Source: Herbiconiux sp. VKM Ac-1786 (GTDB lineage: Bacteria > Actinomycetota > Actinomycetes > Actinomycetales > Microbacteriaceae). Taken from it: DNA of 64,000 bases. The translations under genes were made by a program, and so were the position numbers. The stretch lies in assembly GCF_015350805.1 (NCBI RefSeq), contig NZ_JADKSG010000001.1, positions 248,001-312,000 on the forward strand, given 5' to 3'. Under the pieces are notes generated by a model. It made no database searches. It saw only the letters and a program-made list of their open reading frames with translations, and was not told the DNA's origin. Of this stretch, positions 8,486 through 16,474 are shown in pieces; the first letter of the stretch is position 1; each line of letters begins with the position of its first letter.

Positions 8486-10177
8486 TCACAGCCGGTCCCC
8501 GAACCGCGACTCGATCGCCGCCTCCTGGTAGTCGAGCTTCGCCAGGAACTCCCGCGCCGCCTCGTCGTCGAGCAGGTTGCGATCCCGCTCCCGGATGATC
8601 GCCAGCCGCTGCGCCCGGATCACGCGGCGCTGCAGCGCCCCCATCTCGCGCCCGAACTCCGTGGTCGCCGGGTCGGCCTCCCGCTCGGCCGCCGCGGAGC
8701 GCTGCGCCACCCGCTCCTCCACGCCCTTCACCATCTCGGGTGGCATGCTCGCCGGCGGGTTGCGCACGAACTCGGCGAACACCTCGCTCGACGCCTCCCG
8801 GGCCACGTCCTGCGCGTGGGCGGCCTGCTCCTCGTCGATCGCGTCCTGCGCCGGGTCGCTCAGCTTCAGCGAGCGGATCAGCGCCGGCAGCGTCAGCCCC
8901 TGCACGAGGAGCGTGCCCACGGCCACCGTGAACGCGATCGCCTGGATCTCCGGCCGCCCGGGGAACGGCGTGCCGTCGGCGAGCGACAGCGGAACACCGG
9001 CGGCGGCGGCCAGCGTCACCACCCCGCGCATCCCGGTCCACGAGACGACGACGCTCTCCTTCCACGACAGGAAGACGGGGAACTGCCGGGGCTTCCGGCC
9101 GCGGGCCGCCCGGGCGATGTTCTCCCGCTCGATCCGGGCGCGCATCCGCTCGTCGCTCGCCATTTTGCGGCGCATCAGCCGGTCGGTCACGACGTTGCGC
9201 CCGAACGACGCGAACACCCACACCGGGCGGATCAGCAGCACGACGAGCAGAACCAGCAGCGCCGCCCCGAAGACCTGCCAGACCGAGTCGGCGCCGCCCG
9301 CCTCCTGCACGTCCTGGATGACGAAGCGCAGCTGCAGCCCCATGTAGGCGAACACGAAGGCCTCGAGCAGCACGTCGATCGACGACCAGACGTCGCGCTC
9401 CTGCAACCGCGTCGCGTAGCCCGCGCGCCGGGAGCTGGCACCGATCGCGAAGCCGGCGGCCACGACGGCGAGCACGCCGGAGGCCTCGAGCTGCTCGGCC
9501 AGGAGGTAGGCGGCGAACGGCACGATCAGGCCGAGCACGGTCTCCAGCGGCGGGTCGTTCAGGAAGCGCCGGATGAGCGTGGCGACGCCCGCGAGCACGA
9601 CCCCCACCCCGATGCCGACGCCGGCGCTGTAGAGGAACAGCAGCACCGGGCTGTCGATGAACGTGTGCGTGCCGACCACGGCCGAGACCCCGATCGAGAA
9701 CAGCGTCAGGGCGGCAGCGTCGTTGACGAGGCTCTCGCCCGTGAGGATCGACATCACCCGCTTCGGCAGCCCGAGCTTCGTGCCGATCGCGACGGCGGTC
9801 ACCGCATCCGGAGGCGCCACGATCGCGCCCAGCACGATGGCCGTGCCGAGGGTGAGGGCCGGCACCACCCATGACGCGAAGACCCCGACGACGAGCGCGG
9901 TGACCACGACGAGACCGACCCCGAGCCCGACGATCGGCCGCAGGTTCTTCAGGAAGGAGATGAACGAGAAGTTCAGCGCCGCCGAGTACAGCAGCGGCGG
10001 CAGCACGAGCCCGAGGATGATCTCGGAGTCGAGCTCGAGCCCGGTGAACCCCGGGATGAACGAGGCGGCGAAGCCCACCAGGGTGATCACGAGCGCGGGC
10101 TGCAGGCCGCGCCGCTGGGCGATGCCCGTGACGGCGATCGCGCCGACGATCACCAGAAGGAGCTGCACGCCGTTCAT
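8486..10177 (-). CDS. CPA1-family Na+/H+ antiporter
   Basis: 563 residues with about twelve hydrophobic segments in the first 420, including FAxxPDAVTAVAIGTKLGLPKR and LTGESLVNDAAALTLFSIG, the typical acidic pair and ESLxNDxxA motif of sodium/proton exchangers. The region GMRGVVTLAAAAGVPLSL is the conserved RGVVTLA helix. A hydrophilic 130-residue tail follows in the cytoplasm. It should exchange sodium or potassium for protons at the membrane. TAGAGT lies six bases before the ATG (leaderless signature). A paralogous antiporter is at 25765-27369. Confidence 0.92.
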   Translation of the reverse strand: MNGVQLLLVIVGAIAVTGIAQRRGLQPALVITLVGFAASFIPGFTGLELDSEIILGLVLPPLLYSAALNFSFISFLKNLRPIVGLGVGLVVVTALVVGVFASWVVPALTLGTAIVLGAIVAPPDAVTAVAIGTKLGLPKRVMSILTGESLVNDAAALTLFSIGVSAVVGTHTFIDSPVLLFLYSAGVGIGVGVVLAGVATLIRRFLNDPPLETVLGLIVPFAAYLLAEQLEASGVLAVVAAGFAIGASSRRAGYATRLQERDVWSSIDVLLEAFVFAYMGLQLRFVIQDVQEAGGADSVWQVFGAALLVLLVVLLIRPVWVFASFGRNVVTDRLMRRKMASDERMRARIERENIARAARGRKPRQFPVFLSWKESVVVSWTGMRGVVTLAAAAGVPLSLADGTPFPGRPEIQAIAFTVAVGTLLVQGLTLPALIRSLKLSDPAQDAIDEEQAAHAQDVAREASSEVFAEFVRNPPASMPPEMVKGVEERVAQRSAAAEREADPATTEFGREMGALQRRVIRAQRLAIIRERDRNLLDDEAAREFLAKLDYQEAAIESRFGDRL

Positions 10178-10250
10178 GCCGAAACTCTAGCGATCGGCCA
10201 CCGGGTCGCCGCACCCGCTCGACGTCGCGGGCAGGCAATAGGGTGTGAGC

Positions 10251-10667
10251 ATGGACGATCCGGTCGACGCAGTCTCGTTGATCACCGAGCTGTTCAGCTG
10301 GATCGGCATCGGCCTCGGCGTGCTGCTGCTCGTGGTCGGCTACGTGCGCGGCGCGTTCTTCCGCAACTGGCCCGAGACCCTCGGTGTCGTCGTGCTCGCC
10401 GACGGCGGCGAGCTCGTCTACCGCTGGATGGGCGAGGACGGCGTGCTCTACGAGGCCCCCTGCTCCGACGACCACGGGCACTCCCCCGAACCGGGCGACG
10501 ACGTCACCGTGCACGTGAACCCCCGCGACCCGGCGGTCGGGCGCATCGACGACCCGTCACACGAGGGCCGCGCGTTCCGCACCACGGGGTGGATCCTGCT
10601 CGGCATCGGCGTGGCCGCGGTCGTGATCCAGTTCGTGCTGCTCATCGTCTCGTCGACGGCGTCATGA
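10251..10667 (+). CDS. DUF3592-like small membrane protein
   Basis: A 138-residue protein with a transmembrane segment near each end (about residues 12-30 and 110-132) flanking a hydrophilic beta-rich domain, the organisation of DUF3592 proteins. Start choice: TAGGGT stands exactly six bases before ATG 10251, which fits a leaderless transcript better than the GTG six bases upstream. The stop overlaps the next start as ATGA, coupling it to the LtrA gene. Function is unknown. Confidence 0.7.
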   Translation: MDDPVDAVSLITELFSWIGIGLGVLLLVVGYVRGAFFRNWPETLGVVVLADGGELVYRWMGEDGVLYEAPCSDDHGHSPEPGDDVTVHVNPRDPAVGRIDDPSHEGRAFRTTGWILLGIGVAAVVIQFVLLIVSSTAS

Positions 10668-11929
10668 GCACGCGTCGGCGCAGCATCGTCCCGGTGCTCC
10701 GGATGCGCGGCCGCAGCATCCACGAGAAGGGCCGCGTCTCGACGCCGCTCGAGCTGCTCTTCGACCTCACCTTCGTCGTCGCCGTGGCCTCGATCGTCGC
10801 CCAGCTCGCCCACGCCGTGGCCGAGGACCACATCGCCACCGCGCTACCGAACTTCCTGATGGTGTTCTTCGCGATCTGGCTGGCGTGGCTGAACTTCACC
10901 TGGTTCGCCTCGGCCTACGACACCGACGACGTGCCCTACCGGCTGCTCACCATGCTGCAGATGGGCGGGGTGCTGGTGCTGGCGGCCGGCGTGCCCGGTG
11001 CCTTCAACGAGGAGGACTGGGGGCTGGTCACCCTCGGCTACTTCATCATGCGCGTGGCCCTCGTCGGCCAGTGGCTGCGCGCGGCGGTGCAGGACGAGCC
11101 CGGTCGCCGCACCGCCCTCGGCTACGCCATCGGCATCTCGATCGTGCAGGCGCTGTGGATCTTCCGGCTCCTGGTGCTGAACGACCTGCCGTTCGCCGCG
11201 CAGGTCGCGGTGTTCGCGCTGCTCGCGCTCTGCGAGCTGGCCGTGCCGCTGATCGCCGAACGCGGGCGCCACATCGCGTGGCACCCGCACCACGTCGCCG
11301 AACGATACTCGCTGTTCACGATCATCCTGCTCGGGGAGTCGGTCGCGGCGTCGAGCTCGGCGGTGCAGGGCGTGCTGAGCGCCGGGGCGGCCACCGGCGA
11401 GTTCGTGCTGATCGCCGCCTCGGGGCTGGCGCTGCTGTTCGGGCTGTGGTGGGTCTACTTCCTCGAGCCGGCCCACGAGGGGCTCGAGAAACACCGGTCG
11501 CGCTCCTTCTTCTGGGGCTACGGGCACTACCTCGTGTTCGCGGCGCTCGCGGCGCTCGGCGCCGGACTCGAGGTGGCGGTCGAGTCGATCGGGCACGAGC
11601 TCGAGGTGCCGTCGACCGTCATCGGCTACGCCACCGGCATCCCGGTCGCGGTGTTCTTCGTCATGATGTGGGTGCTCTACCGGCCGCTGACCGGGCCCAC
11701 CGTCATCCCGCCCGCGGTGAGCCTGGGTGCCGCGCTCGCGGTGCTGCTGCTGCCGCTCGCGGCCCCGGCGATCTCGCTGGGCGGTGTGGTGCTGCTGATC
11801 GCGCTCGTGGTCGCCGCGGTGATCGGCATCACGGTGGTCTACCGGCGGGGGCCGGCGCTCCCTGCGGCGCCGTCGTCGTCGGGGTCGGCGTCACCGGCGC
11901 CGTCGGCGTCGGCCGGCCCCTCCGCGTAG
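10664..11929 (+). CDS. low temperature requirement protein A (LtrA) family
   Basis: 421 residues, about twelve predicted membrane helices. The N-terminus carries the LtrA signature ELLFDLTFVVAVASIVAQLAH, with HHVAERYSLFTIILLGESVAA in the middle, a conserved motif of the family. LtrA was named from Listeria growth at low temperature; the biochemical role is unknown. Translationally coupled (ATGA) to the upstream DUF3592-like gene. The last 91 bases are also coding on the other strand as the tail of the XRE regulator gene. Confidence 0.92.
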   Translation: MSTRRRSIVPVLRMRGRSIHEKGRVSTPLELLFDLTFVVAVASIVAQLAHAVAEDHIATALPNFLMVFFAIWLAWLNFTWFASAYDTDDVPYRLLTMLQMGGVLVLAAGVPGAFNEEDWGLVTLGYFIMRVALVGQWLRAAVQDEPGRRTALGYAIGISIVQALWIFRLLVLNDLPFAAQVAVFALLALCELAVPLIAERGRHIAWHPHHVAERYSLFTIILLGESVAASSSAVQGVLSAGAATGEFVLIAASGLALLFGLWWVYFLEPAHEGLEKHRSRSFFWGYGHYLVFAALAALGAGLEVAVESIGHELEVPSTVIGYATGIPVAVFFVMMWVLYRPLTGPTVIPPAVSLGAALAVLLLPLAAPAISLGGVVLLIALVVAAVIGITVVYRRGPALPAAPSSSGSASPAPSASAGPSA

Positions 11930-12120
11930 CTCAGGATGTCGCCGGGCTGGCAGCCCAGCACCCGGCAGATGGCGTCGAGCGTCGAGAAGCGCACGGCCTT
12001 GGCGCGCCCGTTCTTCAGGATCGAGATGTTCGCCACGGTGATGCCCACGGCCGCCGCGAGATCGCTGACCGACATCTTCTTCTTCGCCAGCTCGACGTCG
12101 AGGTTGATCACGATCGGCAT
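11839..12120 (-). CDS. XRE-family helix-turn-helix regulator (YozG-like)
   Basis: 93 residues. Residues 1-66 form a compact XRE domain: MSVSDLAAAVGITVANISILKNGRAKAVRF with a helix-turn-helix, then DAICRVLGCQPGDILSY. The tail is Ala/Asp-rich and unlike the family, and its DNA is antisense to the LtrA 3' end. Start overlaps the stop of the DUF2975 gene by one base (TGATG). DUF2975 plus YozG-like XRE is a recurrent pair in Gram-positive bacteria, presumed membrane sensor and repressor. A 19-bp dyad upstream of the operon at 12631-12649 is a candidate target. Confidence 0.85.
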   Translation of the reverse strand: MPIVINLDVELAKKKMSVSDLAAAVGITVANISILKNGRAKAVRFSTLDAICRVLGCQPGDILSYAEGPADADGAGDADPDDDGAAGSAGPRR

Positions 12121-12596
12121 CAGACGACCTCGGCGAGCTCGTCGTGCAGGCCGGTCGCGCGATGCAGCAGCCTCCGCATGACGTCGACGAGCAGGGCCAG
12201 GGCAGCGGCCGCGGCAGCCACCGCCGCCGCGAGCACCGCGACGGTCGCGCCGGCCGGCGTGGAGGCGGCGCCACTGACCAGCAGATAGCCGAGCCCCACC
12301 GTGGCGAGGGCGCCACCGATCGCGAGGGCCGCGACGGCTCCGCGCACCCACCGGTCGGGGCGCCGCTCGGCCTCGAAGATGCGACCGTCGCGGGCCAGTG
12401 GCGCGAGCGCCCAGACGCACACCAGCACGACCTCGACACAGACCAGCCCCGCCACCGCGAGCACGGCCACGACGACCGCCGCACCCTCGCCCAGCACGGC
12501 CCGCGCCACCGCGTAGCCCGCCACCTGGGCGGCGACGGCCCCGGCGAACAGCAGCACGAGCAGCGCTCTCAGGGCGCCGAGCATCACCGAAGCCAT
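12120..12596 (-). CDS. DUF2975 family membrane protein
   Basis: 158 residues with four hydrophobic segments and a charged loop ARDGRIFEAERRPDRW between the second and third, as in DUF2975 proteins. The start at 12596 is chosen because AGGAGG lies just upstream; a same-frame ATG 36 bases earlier lacks a ribosome site. It is coupled to the XRE regulator and may act as its membrane partner. The operon is divergent from the diiron gene at 12682. Confidence 0.8.
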   Translation of the reverse strand: MASVMLGALRALLVLLFAGAVAAQVAGYAVARAVLGEGAAVVVAVLAVAGLVCVEVVLVCVWALAPLARDGRIFEAERRPDRWVRGAVAALAIGGALATVGLGYLLVSGAASTPAGATVAVLAAAVAAAAAALALLVDVMRRLLHRATGLHDELAEVV

Positions 12597-12630
12597 GGAT
12601 CCTCCTGATTTATCGAAAGACGTGCGTTTC

Positions 12631-12649
12631 ATATCGTTCTTCGATATGT
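12631..12649. promoter_or_regulatory. dyad operator between DUF2975/XRE operon and diiron gene
   Basis: CATATCG (12631-12637), 5-nt spacer TTCTT, CGATATG (12643-12649): a perfect 7-bp-arm inverted repeat in the AT-rich 85-bp divergent intergenic region. The adjacent XRE protein is the obvious candidate binder. Confidence 0.6.
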
Positions 12650-12681
12650 TAACGCCTCAAACACTACCGCAAGGAGCGATC

Positions 12682-13537
12682 GTGACCGAGCAGCAGCGCA
12701 CGAGAGAACGACCTTTCGCCGAATGGGCGGAGTACTTCGAGGGGCAACCTCGCCCGGCACGAGCGGCTCGACCGCACCATCCCGTGGGGATCGATCTCGC
12801 CCCTCCCGGCCGGTCACATCGCGGCCATCGCCCGCTCGCTGCAGCGCTTCGAGCTCGGCGAGAGCGGCGAGGGGCAGGGGCTCCGCTCGAAGGCGGCCCG
12901 ACTGGGCGACCCCGACCACGACACCGCCCTCGGCCTGTTCGTGGCCGAGGAGCAGAAGCACTCCGCACTGTTCGGCCGCGCGCTCCGCCGCTTCGGCGTC
13001 GGCCCTCTCGAGGCGCACTGGTCGGACGCGGTGTTCGTGCGGCTGCGGCGGCTGATGGGCCTCCGCACCGAGGTGACGCTCTTCCTCGTCGCCGAGACCG
13101 TGGCGCTGGAGTACTTCGCCGCGCTCGAGCGCTCCGCCGACCCGGTGCTGCGGGGCGTGGCGCGGCGGGTGCTGACCGACGAGGTCGAGCACATCCGCTT
13201 CCAGGTGGCGCAGCTGCAGCTCGGGTTCGCGGGCACGTCGACGGGCTTCCGGATGCTCGCGGCTGCCGCCGCCTGGGTCGTGGCGGTGGGCGCGGCCACC
13301 GTCGTGGCGATCGACCACGGACCGGCACTGCGCGCCGGCGGCCTGACCCCGCTCGCCTTCTGGGGCCGGGGCCTCCGGCACTTCCGACGCGCGGCGGCGG
13401 ACGCCTTCGGCTCGGCCGCGCCGCGCGTCCACCCCGGATCGGGTGCCCTCGCGCATCCGGAACCCCACGCCGCCGAACGACGTCACAGAGCAGGAGGCGC
13501 CGCCGCGCATCCGGAACCCGCCCGGAGGGCCGCCTAG
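12682..13537 (+). pseudogene. ferritin-like diiron protein, interrupted by a 1-base frameshift
   Basis: GTG 12682 has an AAGGAG ribosome site and begins MTEQQRTRERPFAEWAEYFEG. The reading frame then fails at GGGG 12741-12744. Dropping one G gives a continuous protein of about 284 residues: the second frame reads NLARHERLDRTIPWG and continues to the stop at 13537 with no start codon of its own before 12941. Ferritin-like metal ligands are visible: EEQKH, ETVALEY and EVEHIRF helices carrying E and ExxH residues. It would be a diiron oxygenase or ferritin-like protein. Either the gene is inactivated or there is a homopolymer sequencing error. Its TAG stop shares CTAG with the convergent ligase stop. 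Confidence 0.7.
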
Positions 13538-15261
13538 GCGGCGGGCGTCTCGTCGAGCAGCGCCTTGAGCTCTCGGCGCAGCACCTTGCCGACGTTCGTC
13601 TTCGGCAGCTCGTCGCGGAACTCGATGCGGTGCGGGCGCTTGTACCCGGCCAGCTCGCCCTTGAAGTAGGCGGTCAGCTCGTCCTTCGTGATCGTCGGGT
13701 CGGAGGGCACCACGAAGAGCACCACCGACTCCCCCGAGCGGTCGTCGGGCACGCCGATGGCGCCGGCGTCCTTCACCTTGGGGTGCGACATCGCCACCTC
13801 CTCGACCTCGCTGGGGTAGACGTTGAAGCCCGAGACGACGATCATGTCCTTCTTGCGGTCGACGATCGTGATGAAACCGTCGTCGCTCATGGTGGCGACG
13901 TCGCCGGTGCGCAGCCAGCCGTCGACGAGCACCTCGGCGCTGTTCTCGGGCTGGTTCCAGTAACCCGACATCACCTGCGGCCCGCGCACGCACAGCTCGC
14001 CCCGCTCACCGAGTGCCACCGGATTGCCGTCGTCGTCGCGCAGCTCGATGTCGGTGGAGGGCAGCGGCAGGCCGATGGTGCCGACCCGCGGATGCTCCCA
14101 GGTCGGGTTCACGCAGACCACCGGCGAGGCCTCGGTGAGCCCGTAGCCCTCGAGCATGTCGCTGCCGGTCGCCTCGCGCCAGGCGTCGGCGGTGGCGCTG
14201 CGCACGGCCATGCCGCCGGCCACCGCGAGCTTCAGGCCCGAGAAGTCGAGCGCCCGGAAGGCCTCGGTGTCGAGCAGCTGGGCCGCCAGCGTCGACACCA
14301 GGATGTAGACGCTCGGCTTCGTCGACTGCAGCGTCTTCACGAGGTCGGCGGTCTCGCGCGGGTTCGTGACGAGCACGTTGTGGGCGCCGTAGGCGAAAAA
14401 GGCCAGGCCGTTCACCGTCATCGAGAAGATGTGGTAGAGCGGCAGGGCGGCGAGGATCGTCTCCTCGCCCGGGGTCAGCCGCAGCTTCATCGGCGCCAGC
14501 ATCTGCGCCTGGTTCGCGAGCAGGTTGGCGTGGGTGAGCACGGCGGCCTTGGTGCCGCCGGTCGTGCCGCCCGTGTACTGCAGCAGGGCGGTGTCACCCG
14601 GTTCGACGACGGGCCGGTCGACGGATGCGCGGCCGCTCCCGCGCGCCTCGGCCACGCTCTTCGCCCCCGCCGCCAGCGCCTGCCGGAACGGGATCGTGCC
14701 GGTGAGGCCGTGCGGCGGCACCATCTTGCGCACGCGCTTCACGACGAAGTTGGTGACGACGCGCTTCGGTGCCGGCAGCAGGTCGCCGACCTCGGTGAGG
14801 ATGACGTGCTGCAGAGAGGTCTCGCCGATGATCTTCTCGAGCTTGTCGGCGAAGTTCTCGAGCGCCACGATCGCCACGGCACCCGAGTCGATGAACACCT
14901 TCTTCATCTCGCTCGCGCTGTAGAGCGGGTTCGCGCCGACCACGACGAGTCCGGCCTTCAGGGCGCCGTAGACCGCGATCGGGTACTGCAGCAGGTTGGG
15001 GCTCTGCACGACGATGCGGTCGCCCTTGGTGAGCCCGAGGTCACCGAGCAGGAAGGCGGCGAAGGCGTCGCTCAGCCGGCCGACGTCGGCGAAGGTGAGC
15101 ACCTTGCCGAGGTTGGAGAAGGCGGGGCGGTCGGCGTAGCGGCGGCAGGTCGCGTCGACGAGCGCGCCGACGGAGTCGACCTCGCGCTCGCCGATCGTGG
15201 GGGCGAGGTCGGGCGAGTAGCTCGCCAGCCAGGGACGGCTGTCGTAGGCGTTCGTGGTCAT
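13534..15261 (-). CDS. long-chain fatty acid--CoA ligase (AMP-binding)
   Basis: 575 residues. Adenylate-forming signatures include LLQYTGGTTGGTKAA (P-loop-like motif), EGYGLTEASP, the WLRTGDVATMSDDG hinge and the C-terminal KTNVGKVLRRELK lysine motif. Substrate is a free fatty acid, converted through an acyl-adenylate to acyl-CoA at the membrane or cytosol. Typical full length, no membrane segment. The stop overlaps the convergent diiron gene stop by 4 bp. No ribosome site or leaderless motif is obvious at the start. Confidence 0.93.
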   Translation of the reverse strand: MTTNAYDSRPWLASYSPDLAPTIGEREVDSVGALVDATCRRYADRPAFSNLGKVLTFADVGRLSDAFAAFLLGDLGLTKGDRIVVQSPNLLQYPIAVYGALKAGLVVVGANPLYSASEMKKVFIDSGAVAIVALENFADKLEKIIGETSLQHVILTEVGDLLPAPKRVVTNFVVKRVRKMVPPHGLTGTIPFRQALAAGAKSVAEARGSGRASVDRPVVEPGDTALLQYTGGTTGGTKAAVLTHANLLANQAQMLAPMKLRLTPGEETILAALPLYHIFSMTVNGLAFFAYGAHNVLVTNPRETADLVKTLQSTKPSVYILVSTLAAQLLDTEAFRALDFSGLKLAVAGGMAVRSATADAWREATGSDMLEGYGLTEASPVVCVNPTWEHPRVGTIGLPLPSTDIELRDDDGNPVALGERGELCVRGPQVMSGYWNQPENSAEVLVDGWLRTGDVATMSDDGFITIVDRKKDMIVVSGFNVYPSEVEEVAMSHPKVKDAGAIGVPDDRSGESVVLFVVPSDPTITKDELTAYFKGELAGYKRPHRIEFRDELPKTNVGKVLRRELKALLDETPAA

Positions 15262-15328
15262 GTGAGGTTCTGGGTTCGCGTCGCTGCGGGCGGCGGGGTT
15301 CGTCGACGGGGGCCTGGGCGCGACGCGC

Positions 15329-15607
15329 TCAGACCCGCTCGGGACGGCCGTCGGCGTTGCCGAGCGGGTCGTCGGCGATCGGCCCGGCGGGTGCGGCGGC
15401 GGCCGGGTCGTCGCTCGTGGCGGGATCGGTGTCGGCGTCGGCGATCAGCTCGGCGTCCCAGTCGACGACGGCCTGCTCGGCCTCGGCGCGCGTGGCGAAC
15501 GGGCCGAGCGACGGGGCGTCGGGGAAGTCGTCGGGGTTCAGGTCGGTGACGACGTAGTAGGTGACGGTGTCGTCTTGCTCGTGCTCGACGATGCGCAGAT
15601 CGGTCAT
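15329..15607 (-). CDS. small hypothetical protein with SPOR-like N-terminal domain
   Basis: 92 residues. The first 55 (RIVEHEQDDTVTYYVVTDL and GPFATRAEAEQAVVDWD) read like a single beta-alpha-beta unit used in proteins that compare a value with 'parameter' loops, similar to SPOR-type modules. The rest is an acidic Ala/Asp/Pro tail. ATG 15607 is preferred over GTG 15616 because TAGGGT lies seven bases upstream. Unknown function; 67 bp downstream is the acyl-CoA ligase start on the same strand. Confidence 0.6.
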   Translation of the reverse strand: MTDLRIVEHEQDDTVTYYVVTDLNPDDFPDAPSLGPFATRAEAEQAVVDWDAELIADADTDPATSDDPAAAAPAGPIADDPLGNADGRPERV

Positions 15608-15699
15608 ACCGTTCACCCTATCCAGTCGACAGCCGTCTGCCGCGCGCGTCGCCTGCCTCGTTCGGGCGCGGTACCCGCCCCGCGGTGGGCCGGGTGCCT

Positions 15700-16458
15700 C
15701 TAGAAGTCGAAGCCGCCGCCGAAGTCGCCGCCACCGAAGTCGCCCCCGCCGAAGTCGCCCCCGCCACCGAAGTCGCCGCTGCCGCCCGACCAGTCGCCGC
15801 CCGAGGCGTCGACCGAGCCGGCGTCGCCGCCCACGTCACCGCCGGAGCCCGCGTCGCCGCCGGTGTCGCCGCCGTCCGCACCGGCGTCCCCGCCATCGGC
15901 CCCGGCGTCGCCGCCGTCGGCCCCGGCCTGGTCGAAGCCGACCGGCGGGAGGAAGGCACTCACGAGCGCCGAGCCGATCACGAAACCGGCCACCGTGCCG
16001 AGCATCGAGGAGGCCATCATCGAGCCGAAGCCCATTCCACCGCCGCCGCCCATGCCGCCGCCCTGGCGTCCGGCGCCCGCGAAGGCGCGCTCCATGGTGC
16101 CGGGCTGACGGATCTCCGACCGCGTCGCCGACTGCGCGAGCGAGTGCGGGTCGTCGCCCTTGGGCTGGTCACCGGCGGGCGCGTTCTCGCTCAGCTGGGT
16201 GAACAGGATGCGCCGCTGCTCGGGCGTCAGCTTGGTGAACGCCTCCTCGTGGACCTGCTCGATGGTCTCGGGCGGGGCCGTGCGCAGGAGGTAGCGGTAG
16301 CGCTCCACCGCGATCTCGTCGTCGCTGCGCTGAGCGCCCTGCGCGCCCTGGCCCTGACCGGCCGGCGCGGCGGGAGGCTGCTGCCCGTACCCGCCCTGGC
16401 CGTAGCCGGGGTTCTGCGGCGGTTCTTCCCGGCCAAGCAGTCGGTCGAGGAATCCCAT
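15700..16458 (-). CDS. hypothetical protein with Gly/Asp repeat tail
   Basis: 252 residues in three parts. Residues 1-45 are MGFLDRLLG plus a Gly/Tyr/Gln-rich stretch. The middle is a helical domain (ERYRYLLRTAPPETIEQVHEEAFTKL and so on) of unknown family seen only in actinobacteria in my memory. After a Gly-rich hydrophobic segment (FGSMMASSMLGTVAGFVIGSALVSAFL) comes a tail of GADGGDA units and FGGGDFGGG units ending FDF. The tail is acidic, disordered and prone to copy-number change. A ribosome site GGAG supports the start. Function unknown. Confidence 0.65.
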   Translation of the reverse strand: MGFLDRLLGREEPPQNPGYGQGGYGQQPPAAPAGQGQGAQGAQRSDDEIAVERYRYLLRTAPPETIEQVHEEAFTKLTPEQRRILFTQLSENAPAGDQPKGDDPHSLAQSATRSEIRQPGTMERAFAGAGRQGGGMGGGGGMGFGSMMASSMLGTVAGFVIGSALVSAFLPPVGFDQAGADGGDAGADGGDAGADGGDTGGDAGSGGDVGGDAGSVDASGGDWSGGSGDFGGGGDFGGGDFGGGDFGGGFDF

Positions 16459-16474
16459 GCTGATCGCTCCGATC

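Noticed and set aside
12595-15549. Very long plus-strand open frame of 984 codons
   Set aside because: After the first 50 codons (start of the diiron gene) it is antisense to the acyl-CoA ligase, with Arg/Gly/His-rich translation typical of high-GC shadows.
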